This document shows, piece after piece, positions 8,620-17,046 of a DNA stretch of 64,000 nt. Positions within the stretch are counted from its first letter, which is position 1. Every line of letters starts with the position of its first letter. Source of the DNA: Phycisphaerae bacterium (GTDB lineage: Bacteria > Planctomycetota > Phycisphaerae > UBA1845 > JAFGLZ01). The notes beneath the pieces are model-generated. The model was not told where the DNA came from. It worked only from the letters and a program-made list of their open reading frames with translations, and searched no databases. The position numbers and the translations under genes were made by a program. The stretch covers positions 1-64,000 of the forward strand of contig JAFGLZ010000152.1 of NCBI GenBank assembly GCA_016927755.1, read 5' to 3'.

Positions 8620-10179
8620 CTACATGAACAAGTTGAGGACGGATGTCGCGTTCGAGTTGGCCATGGCCAGCGCGCCGGTTCCCGCTTGGGCGAGGATCTG
8701 GAAGCGCATCTGGTTGGCCGTTTCCTTGGCGTAGTCGGTGTCGACGATGGAACTCTTGGCCTCGGACGTATTCTCGAGCGTCAACTGATTGGCGCGGATG
8801 CTGGGGGCGATGACGTTCGCCTGGAAGGCGCCGATTCGACCCCGCAAGAACGACACATCGCCGATGGCCTGGTTGACGGCCTGCTGCGCCTTGCCCAGGC
8901 TCCCGCTTGTCATGCTGAGGGACCCGCCGCTGCGGAGGTCGGCTAGGCTGTAGCTCTGCATCTGACCGCTGTGCTCTTCGTTGATCCGCCCGATCCTGCC
9001 GGTGTTGACGGCGGGCAGGCCGAAGTCGGCCATGCCGGAGGCGCTGACGTCCGGTCCGATGGCGAAGCTGGATCCGCCGCCGGTGATGGTCATGGCGTCG
9101 AAGCTTCCGCCGGTGAGGTCCTTGGCGGCGTCCTGGCGGAGTGTGATCCGCATGTCGAGGCCGCTGGAGTCGACGGTGAGCGTTTGGCCGTCGCCGGCGG
9201 CGACGTGGCCGTTGATGGTTCCGCCGACGTCGACGCCTTCGTCGTAGGCGGGGCCTTGACCTTCCAGGTCGGCCAGGGAGGTCGCGGCGGTCAGGTCGGC
9301 CTCTCCGTTCTGGGTCGGGTCGGCCTGGCCGGTCTGGAGCTGATAGACGTCGCCGGTGCGACCGCCGTCGTCGATGATCCTCAGCGCGACGGACTCGTCC
9401 GAGCCCATCTCCTGGCTCATGAATCGCAGGCCGTCGTTCCCGCCGGCGGAGTAGGCTTCGGCGGTGACGCCCGTGGACTCGGACCACTCGTTGACGGCGG
9501 CGGCCATGTCGTCGTAGCTCGTACCGGCCGAGAAGGTGAAGGTCTGCGAGCCCTGCGATCCGGTCAGCTCGAACTCGATCGTGCCGTCATCGCCGACGAC
9601 GCTTGTTCCGTCGTCGACGGCCATGAAGAGCCCGGCATTCTCGGCGGCCTGCGTGACGTCGACGTTCACGTCGAGGCCGGAGCTTCCCACGCCGCTGGCG
9701 GAGAAGATCTCGTGGTCGGCGACGTTGGCGGTGTCGACGTCGCTGACGGTGTAGCCCTTTGAGCCGTCGAGGAGCTTGTTGCCGCCGAAGGTGGTGGTGC
9801 CGGAGATGCGATCGATGGAGTCGAGCAGGGAATCGATCTGCATCTGGTTGGCGGCTCGTTCGGAGTCGCTCAGTGTCGAGTCGGCGCTGGCGACGACGAG
9901 TCCCTGCACTTCGGCGAGCATTCCGCCGACCTGACTGAGCCCGCCGTCGGCGGTGCTGAGGACCTGATCGGCGCGCTGCGCGTTATTCATCGAGGCTTCG
10001 AGCGCGGCGATCTCGGCCTTGAGGTACTCCCCGGCGATGAGACCGGCGGGGTCGTCCTTGCCGCTGTTGATCTTCAGGCCTGTCGCGAGCTTTGTGAGGC
10101 TGGCGCCGAGGCCCTGATGGGTCTTCGAGAGCGTGTGAAGCGCGATGAGAGAGTCGACGTTCGTGTTGATGCTTCCCAT
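8620..10179 (-). CDS. Flagellin
   Basis: N-terminal MGSINTNVDSLIALHTLSKTHQGLGASLTKLATGLKINSGKDDPAGL; C-terminal conserved ...AQAGTGALAMANSNATSVLNLFM. Confidence 0.95.
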   Translation of the reverse strand: MGSINTNVDSLIALHTLSKTHQGLGASLTKLATGLKINSGKDDPAGLIAGEYLKAEIAALEASMNNAQRADQVLSTADGGLSQVGGMLAEVQGLVVASADSTLSDSERAANQMQIDSLLDSIDRISGTTTFGGNKLLDGSKGYTVSDVDTANVADHEIFSASGVGSSGLDVNVDVTQAAENAGLFMAVDDGTSVVGDDGTIEFELTGSQGSQTFTFSAGTSYDDMAAAVNEWSESTGVTAEAYSAGGNDGLRFMSQEMGSDESVALRIIDDGGRTGDVYQLQTGQADPTQNGEADLTAATSLADLEGQGPAYDEGVDVGGTINGHVAAGDGQTLTVDSSGLDMRITLRQDAAKDLTGGSFDAMTITGGGSSFAIGPDVSASGMADFGLPAVNTGRIGRINEEHSGQMQSYSLADLRSGGSLSMTSGSLGKAQQAVNQAIGDVSFLRGRIGAFQANVIAPSIRANQLTLENTSEAKSSIVDTDYAKETANQMRFQILAQAGTGALAMANSNATSVLNLFM

Positions 10180-10717
10180 TTCCCCCCCAGATCACCTGCG
10201 TGGCTGCCCTCGATGGGGTCTTGTTCCGAGCAGGCGGTTGTCGGTCTGTCCTGGTTGGCGGCGCGTCCGCGCGCGGCGGATCGCCGGCTTCTTCCCAGAT
10301 TACACTTACGATTCAGTCCGGCGCGGGGCAAACCGAGCGGGTCAGGATGGGGTCGCCCTTCAATGGATCTGTCCGTGTAAGTGATTGCCTTGTGGTGTCT
10401 TGCGATTTGGCAGGCAATCTGGCCATTTCGGCGGAAACGTGGAAGGCTTGTGACTTGACTCGGCAACGCGAGCTCCGGACTCCCTCGCGAGTCATTTGAC
10501 GGGCTGAGGAGCCTCGCCCTCCTCGTGCATCCACCAGTTGATGTGCAGCCGATCACAGGCGTCGCGGCGAACGCGTCGATGGCGGATCGTTCGGGGTGCG
10601 GGTAGACTACGCGCCCGATCGTCGGCGGGCCGGTGAGAGGCCTGCGGTTGTGGCGCGGGCGGGGGACTGCCTGCCTGGGACGACGGGTTACTCGAGAGAC
10701 AGCCAGGGAGCATCTCA

Positions 10718-13700
10718 ATGGATTACCGCATCGTTCGGACGAAGATCGAGACCATTCGTCAGCGCATCGCCGACAAGACGTGGCCTGTCGAGGGCTGGCA
10801 GGCGCGGACGGCCGACTTCCCGGTGATCGACAAGTACGCCTACGACGGTCCGTGGCGGCGGGCGGAGTGTCCGGCACGGTTCCCCGGGGGCAAGACCGTG
10901 CTGCTCCGCGCGACCGTCAACGTGCCCGCGGGGGCCAGGCTCAAGGACCTTCGGGTGGCGTTCCGCTTCCGCGAGATGGAGGGCATGCTGCGGGTCGACG
11001 GCAAGACCCGGGCAGGTATCGACGAGCATCACCCCTGGACGACGCTTCCCGCGGCGGGCAAGCACGAACTCCTGCTCGAGTTCATGAGCGTGCCCCGGTC
11101 GTATCGGAATCCGGCGTGGCTGAGAGAGTTCGGACAGTTCGACGGCGCGGAGCTCTTGCTCGTCAACCGCGTCGTTGAAGGCGCGTATTACGACCTGCAC
11201 TTCCTCTTCGACGCCGAGCAGAGCGAAACGCATGAGCGGCGAAAGCGTCTGCTGCACGACGTTCTCGAGGAGGCGCTGCTGTCGATCGATCTGACGGTAT
11301 CCCGCGAGCAGCTCGTGGCGGACCTGGCGGCGATGCGGCGCGGCATCGCGGCGAGGCTGGACGAGATCGGCACGGAGGACGAGGGCGGGCGGCTGTGCCT
11401 GACGGGACACTCTCACATCGACACGGCGTGGCTGTGGCCGATCCGGGAGACGATCCGCAAGTGCGGGCGGACGTTCTCGACGGCGGTTCGGCTGATGGAG
11501 CAGTACCCGGAGTATCACTTCAGTTGCAGCCAGCCGCAGCTCTACGCTTACGCCAAGAAGCACTTCCCGGAGGTCTACGCGGAGATCCGCAAGTGGGTCA
11601 AGCGCGGGCGGTGGGAGACGACGGGGGCGATGTGGGTGGAGGCGGACTGCAACACGACGGGCGGCGAGGCGCTGGTCCGTCAGATGCTGTACGGCGTGGA
11701 GTTCTACCGGAAGGAGTTCGGCACGCGGCCACGGAGTCTGTGGCTGCCGGACGTGTTCGGCTACAGCGGGGCGCTGCCGCAGATTCTGCAGCGGTGCGGG
11801 CTGCCTTACTTCTTCACGTGCAAGCTGCACTGGCAGAGCCGGAATCCGTTTCCCGATCACCTGTTCTGGTGGCGGGGGATCGACGGGTCGAGCGTGCTGG
11901 CGCACATTCCGCTGATCCCGAACGGGTACAACAGCAACACGGAGCCGCACGATCTGCGGACGTCGTGGCGGAACTTCCTGCAAAAGTCGGAGTATGACGA
12001 GGTGCTCGTGCCGTTCGGGTACGGTGACGGCGGGGGCGGTCCGACGCCGCTGCATCTCGAGTGCGCCGCGCGGGCGAAGGACTTCCCAGGGCTGCCGAGG
12101 TGTCGACAGGCCGGGGCGGAGGCGTATCTTGCCGAGGCCGCCAGGTCCGCCGGCGAGCTTCCCGTTTGGGACGGCGAGCTGTATCTGGAGACCCACCGCG
12201 GCACGTACACGACGCACGGCGCGACGAAGAAGGCGAATCGCCGGAATGAGCTGCGCTATCGGGAGGCGGAGATCTTCAGCGCGCTGGCGTCACGATTCGG
12301 CGACAAGGTGCCCACGGCCGAGCTGCTCGACGGCTGGCAGACGATCCTGCTGCATCAGTTCCACGACATCCTTCCGGGCAGCAGCATCGGCGAGGTGTAC
12401 GTCGAGACGCTGGCCGATCACGAGCGGATCGCGGCGATCGGCGAGAAGATCATCGATCGCAGCCTCAAGGCCATCGCCGGGCAAGCGGCGCTGGCCGGCA
12501 AGGGCAAGAACGTCTGCGTCTTCAACTCGCTGGGCTGGTCGCGATGCGACGTGGCGACGATGCCGGTCGAGGGCAAGTCCTCGGGGGTGTCGCTCGTGGA
12601 CGAGCGCGGCAACGAGGTGCCCGGGCAGGTCGTCAAGGCCGGCGGGGGGCCGGCGGAGGTCGTGTTCGTCCCTGACTGCGTTCCCGCGGCAGGTTATGCG
12701 ACGTTCGCCGTCCGGTCGGCGCCGGCGACGTCATACAAGAGCAGTCTGAAGGTCAGCCCCCGGAGGCTGGAGAACCGGTACTACCTGATCGAGCTCAACG
12801 GCGACGGGGCGATCACGCGGCTGTTGGACAAGCGGTATGACCGTGAGGTCGTCGCGCGAGGGCAGGTGTTGAACGATCTCCAGCTCTTCCAGGACGGCCC
12901 GGAGCGCGAGGCGGCGTGGAACGTGCACGACACGTTCGAGAAGCGGCGGTATCCGTTCGAGGGGGCGAGCAAGGTCCGCGTCGTCGAGCGGGGTCCGGTT
13001 CGCGCCGTGGTCCGCGTGACGCGGAAGCATCGCAAGACGGTCATCGAGCAGGACATCACGCTGTACGACCGTCTGCCTCGGATCGACTTCGTGACTCGAG
13101 CCGATTGGCGAGAGCGGCAGACGATGCTCAAGGCGGCTTTCCCCGTGGATGTTCTCAACACGCGAGCCACGTTCGAGATCCAGTTCGGCTCGCTCGAGCG
13201 GGCGACGCACCGCAACACGTCGTGGGAGCAGGAGAAGTTCGAGGTCTGTGCCCAGCGGTGGGTGGACCTGTCCGAGGCGGGCTACGGCGTGAGTCTGCTG
13301 AACGACTGCAAATACGGGCACGACGTCAAGGAGAACGTCCTTCGGATCACGCTGCTCCGCGGCCCGGAGTCGCCGGATCCGACGGCGGACCTGGGGCATC
13401 ACGAGTTCACGTATTCGCTTTTGCCGCACGCGGGGGGCTGGCAGGAGGCCGAGACGGTGCGTCGGGCGATGGAGCTCAACGCGCCGATGCGCGTCGTGCC
13501 GTGTCGCGGGCGAGGGGGCTCGTTGGCTTCGTCGCACTCGTTCGTGACGGTCGAAGGCGAGGGGGTGGTTCTCGAGGCGCTCAAGCGGGCCGAGGACGGG
13601 CGCGGCTGGATCCTGCGTCTGTACGAGTCACACGGCGGACGGGGTCCCGTGACGGTGTCGTGCGATCTCCCGGTCAAGTCGGTCGTCGAATGCAATCTCG

Positions 13701-13798
13701 TGGAGGAGGACGAGGGCAAGGTTCGCGCCAGGGGCGGGCGGTTCACGTTCGCGATCAAGCCGTACGAGATCAAATCGTTCCGTCTGATGACGAAGTAG
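10718..13798 (+). CDS. Alpha-mannosidase, glycoside hydrolase family 38
   Basis: LTGHSHIDTAWLWPIRETIRKC, GAMWVEADCNTTGGEALVRQ, LWLPDVFGYSGALPQIL, QFHDILPGSSIGEVY. Confidence 0.95.
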   Translation: MDYRIVRTKIETIRQRIADKTWPVEGWQARTADFPVIDKYAYDGPWRRAECPARFPGGKTVLLRATVNVPAGARLKDLRVAFRFREMEGMLRVDGKTRAGIDEHHPWTTLPAAGKHELLLEFMSVPRSYRNPAWLREFGQFDGAELLLVNRVVEGAYYDLHFLFDAEQSETHERRKRLLHDVLEEALLSIDLTVSREQLVADLAAMRRGIAARLDEIGTEDEGGRLCLTGHSHIDTAWLWPIRETIRKCGRTFSTAVRLMEQYPEYHFSCSQPQLYAYAKKHFPEVYAEIRKWVKRGRWETTGAMWVEADCNTTGGEALVRQMLYGVEFYRKEFGTRPRSLWLPDVFGYSGALPQILQRCGLPYFFTCKLHWQSRNPFPDHLFWWRGIDGSSVLAHIPLIPNGYNSNTEPHDLRTSWRNFLQKSEYDEVLVPFGYGDGGGGPTPLHLECAARAKDFPGLPRCRQAGAEAYLAEAARSAGELPVWDGELYLETHRGTYTTHGATKKANRRNELRYREAEIFSALASRFGDKVPTAELLDGWQTILLHQFHDILPGSSIGEVYVETLADHERIAAIGEKIIDRSLKAIAGQAALAGKGKNVCVFNSLGWSRCDVATMPVEGKSSGVSLVDERGNEVPGQVVKAGGGPAEVVFVPDCVPAAGYATFAVRSAPATSYKSSLKVSPRRLENRYYLIELNGDGAITRLLDKRYDREVVARGQVLNDLQLFQDGPEREAAWNVHDTFEKRRYPFEGASKVRVVERGPVRAVVRVTRKHRKTVIEQDITLYDRLPRIDFVTRADWRERQTMLKAAFPVDVLNTRATFEIQFGSLERATHRNTSWEQEKFEVCAQRWVDLSEAGYGVSLLNDCKYGHDVKENVLRITLLRGPESPDPTADLGHHEFTYSLLPHAGGWQEAETVRRAMELNAPMRVVPCRGRGGSLASSHSFVTVEGEGVVLEALKRAEDGRGWILRLYESHGGRGPVTVSCDLPVKSVVECNLVEEDEGKVRARGGRFTFAIKPYEIKSFRLMTK

Positions 13799-13840
13799 GG
13801 TCCGGGGGGCGCTCCGCGGCGTTGGTTTCCGGCGCGGGCT

Positions 13841-14347
13841 CTATCGACGCAGCGCGGCCTCGAGGGCGGCGACGCGTTGCTCCAGCGCGGCGACCCGCGA
13901 CTCCAGGGTCGCCTGCTCGGTGCTCTGGACGATCTGGACGTCTTGCTGAGCCGCCGATTGCCGGGCCTTGACCTGTTCGAGGGCGGCGTTGAGGCGCTGC
14001 TCGGCGGCGTTGATGCGGGCCAGGTCGGACGCGTAGGCGTCGTCGAAGGCCTTGGCCTGATCGGGGGTCAACCCCTGCCGCCGCTTGATGGACTTGATCC
14101 GCTCGTAGAGGAGCAGGTTCATCTTCTCGCGGGCCTGCCGCACCTGCAGGAGTTCCTGCTCGATCTGCTGGCGTTGTCGTCCCAGGTTTTCGGTTTCCTG
14201 AATGACCTGACCTACCGGGGGTGCCTGGGCGGTCTGTCCGGCGGCGGCCTTCGCCTGATTATCGAGATGGGTCAGCAATCCGACGACGGTCAGGATCAAC
14301 ACGGTCACGCCGATAGCGGCCTTTTGATGGGTCAGGTAGCGGAGCAT
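13841..14347 (-). CDS. Hypothetical membrane-anchored coiled-coil protein
   Basis: Single N-terminal TM (AAIGVTVLILTVVGLLTHL) and Gln/Glu/Arg-rich coiled coil ending RVAALEQRVAALEAALRR. Confidence 0.6.
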   Translation of the reverse strand: MLRYLTHQKAAIGVTVLILTVVGLLTHLDNQAKAAAGQTAQAPPVGQVIQETENLGRQRQQIEQELLQVRQAREKMNLLLYERIKSIKRRQGLTPDQAKAFDDAYASDLARINAAEQRLNAALEQVKARQSAAQQDVQIVQSTEQATLESRVAALEQRVAALEAALRR

Positions 14348-14485
14348 CGCCGTCTGCCTCCTGTGTTGGGTGCGCGCGAAGCCACACACACTATTATCGG
14401 CCACGTCGGCTGGAAGACTCCAGGGCCTTCTGGGCGGGTCGGTCCGGCCGGGGGGAATCCAAGGGTTCCGGCGGCGGGCTGTCCG

Positions 14486-15319
14486 TCAAATCGCGACGCG
14501 CAGGCCGTCATGGGCCACCTCGATGCCGTGCGGGTTAAGGGCGGCCTCGAGCTCGTGGTGCAGCAGCCCGCCGTTGTGGCTGAAGTGGGTGGCGACGGCC
14601 TTGGCGGTCGGGGCGAGTTGGCCCTGCTTCCGTAGTCGCTCGACCACGTCGATGACGGCGCTTGCGCCCATGTGATGCGTCCGGTCGTCGAGCTCGCCGT
14701 TCGTGCAGTCGAGGCTGACGAGGTCGATCGGACGATTCTCGAGGCGCTTCCAGGTCTCGTCTGGGAAGTAGCCCGTGTCGTTGGCCTGGAGGTAGGTCTT
14801 GCCCGCCGTCTCGATGAGGTAGAAGAGACACTGGGCCTCGGGGATATGAGCTGCCATGAGCGGCGTGATCGTATAGGCGGCGATGCGAAAGGGCTTGCCC
14901 GGCTCGGCGAGGTTCAGATCGAGTCCGGCGCTGGCTCGGATCTCCTCGTCATCGTCGGAGCCGATGACGTGCCGGATCTTGTCGAGGACTTCCCCGTTGC
15001 CGAACACGGGCATCGGCTTGCTCAGGTCTCGATGAGCAAAGGGCGGCATCGTGTAGGTGAACTGCTCGGCGGACAGATGGTCGGCGTGTGCGTGCGTGAC
15101 GATGATGCCGTCCAGCTCGGCCAGGCGCAGGTCGTATCTCAGCATATGCAGGTAGACGTCCAGCCCCGGGTCGATCAGCAGGGATCGGTCGACGAGGAAG
15201 GAGGTGCGCGTCCGAATGTTCTTTCCGCCGGCCTGTGCGGCGCGTCGGCAGTGTCGGCAGGTGCAGAACAGGCCGGGCCAGCCTTCCGAAGCGCCCGTGC
15301 CCATGAACAGGATTTCCAT
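14486..15319 (-). CDS. MBL-fold metallohydrolase (PhnP-like)
   Basis: GTGASEGWPGLFCTCRHCRRA, IVTHAHADHLS, LDCTNGE, ATHFSHNGG. Confidence 0.85.
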   Translation of the reverse strand: MEILFMGTGASEGWPGLFCTCRHCRRAAQAGGKNIRTRTSFLVDRSLLIDPGLDVYLHMLRYDLRLAELDGIIVTHAHADHLSAEQFTYTMPPFAHRDLSKPMPVFGNGEVLDKIRHVIGSDDDEEIRASAGLDLNLAEPGKPFRIAAYTITPLMAAHIPEAQCLFYLIETAGKTYLQANDTGYFPDETWKRLENRPIDLVSLDCTNGELDDRTHHMGASAVIDVVERLRKQGQLAPTAKAVATHFSHNGGLLHHELEAALNPHGIEVAHDGLRVAI

Positions 15320-15350
15320 CGGTGTCGGCTCCTTTTGCGCGGATCAGTCG

Positions 15351-16577
15351 TCAGGTCGATCGCTTGTCGAGGATGCGGAGGACCAGCGGCAGCACATCAT
15401 CGACGGCGATGGCCTGCATGCACTTGTTGTCGCCGCAGGGCGAGTCGCGGTGGTTGAAAACGTTGACACACGGGCTACAGGCCAGTCCGGCGGTTACCGA
15501 ATCGGATCGGGGGGTGAGCGGGGCGTAGAGGACGGGCGTCTCGGGGCCGAAGAGGCAGATCACATGGACGTCGGTCAGGGCGGCGAAGTGGGCGGGTCCG
15601 CTGTCGTTGGTGACCAGGACGTCGACCAGGTTGTACAGCACGAGCAGCTCGCGCAGCGTCGTCCGCCCGGCCATGCAGATGGCCCGATCGGGATGGATGG
15701 CCCGCGCGATCTCTTCGGCGGCGGCCTGCTCACCGGGCGCGCCCGTGATGACGATGGTCAGGTCTTGGCGCTGATCGAGGAGCCGCTTACCCAGCTCGAT
15801 GAAGCGCTCGGTCGGCCAGCGACGCAGGGGGAGCAGGTCGCTGGCGTTGGGATTGAGGATCACGATGGGGCGTCGGATCTCTCGACCGGCCAGGTCGTTC
15901 AATCGCTGCTGGACCGATTGCAGCTCCGACGGCTCGGGCGCAAAGGGCGGGGGATAGTCGTCCGGCGTCGGCATCGGCTGTTTGAGCATGGGGCTCTCGC
16001 CGGGCGGGCGATCGAGGGCCTCGACGAGAGACAGGAAGCCGACGGAGGTATGGAGGTAGAAGTTGTAGGCGACCTCGTGGGTCATGAGGCGTCCGCGATA
16101 GGGGCCCTCGCTGGTGAAGCGGTGCAGGCCGACGCGCCTGCGAGCCCCGCTCAATACGGAGAAGATGGCCGAGGCCCTGGCGAAGCCCTCCATGTCGATG
16201 GCGGTGTCGATGCCGAGGGCTCGGATCCGGCGGAAGGCCCTGAGCATGTCGACGAACAGGACGAGGGGACTAGCGTCTCGAACGCTGATGACGTTCTCGG
16301 GCGGCACGAGTGCCATGATGTCGGCGATGGGTCGGTTGGCCTGGAACACGGCGAGGTAGACGTTCTCGCGTCCGACCTTACGGGCGGCGGCGGCGAAGGC
16401 GCGGTGAGCCAGGACCGTGGATCCCATCTCGATCAGCTTGACGAAGAGGATCTTGCGGGGCTCGCCGTCCGGGCGCGCGAGCCCGAGAGCGCGCTTGAAG
16501 CGGCACCATCCGCTGAGGAGGGCGCAAATCGGCCGACCCAGCCAACCATCGATCCGGCGAACCGTCCGGGGGTGCAT
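15351..16577 (-). CDS. Glycosyltransferase family 9 (heptosyltransferase-like)
   Basis: KILFVKLIEMGSTVLAHRAF, ILNPNASDLLPLRRWPTERFIELGKRL, LVTNDSGPAHFAALTDVHVICLFGPETP; start taken as internal ATG (MHPRTVRR). Confidence 0.88.
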   Translation of the reverse strand: MHPRTVRRIDGWLGRPICALLSGWCRFKRALGLARPDGEPRKILFVKLIEMGSTVLAHRAFAAAARKVGRENVYLAVFQANRPIADIMALVPPENVISVRDASPLVLFVDMLRAFRRIRALGIDTAIDMEGFARASAIFSVLSGARRRVGLHRFTSEGPYRGRLMTHEVAYNFYLHTSVGFLSLVEALDRPPGESPMLKQPMPTPDDYPPPFAPEPSELQSVQQRLNDLAGREIRRPIVILNPNASDLLPLRRWPTERFIELGKRLLDQRQDLTIVITGAPGEQAAAEEIARAIHPDRAICMAGRTTLRELLVLYNLVDVLVTNDSGPAHFAALTDVHVICLFGPETPVLYAPLTPRSDSVTAGLACSPCVNVFNHRDSPCGDNKCMQAIAVDDVLPLVLRILDKRST

Positions 16578-17046
16578 GTTGGGCTCCTGGTTGCGGCAGC
16601 CATGCGCTGACGGCTCACGATCATACCGTCCGAGGCGAGCGCGTGCATCCCTGAGGCTCGGTGCTGAGCCCCTGTAGGCTGATTGCTGCCAAGGGAATCG
16701 CAATATGTAATATACGCTGTAGCCTTTTAGGGGGCGAAGTCCGATAATGAGCGTGGTGGATGCAGCGAGTCGGGCCTATTCTCAGATTGGGCTCCTGATC
16801 GCTGACCGCAGGTGACATATCGCTGGGGCGCGGGGTTGATGCTTCCGGATCGGGTACACGATCGATGGGGGATATCTTGCATCGCGCCAGTCTTGCCGTG
16901 GCCGGCCCCATCGGGCTGGATGTCTCCGCGACGGGAGAGTCATTCCTCGCTCGATCTTGCCGCGTCGTCGTCGCCCATATGAGCTGCTCTGGTCTCTGCC
17001 GCTCTGTCGTTCCTTCGTCGGCTCGCGCATTGGGTGGGAGGCAGGT

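Noticed and set aside
10180-10340. Sigma-28 promoter upstream of flagellin
   Set aside because: No convincing TAAA-N15-GCCGATAA-like sequence found by eye
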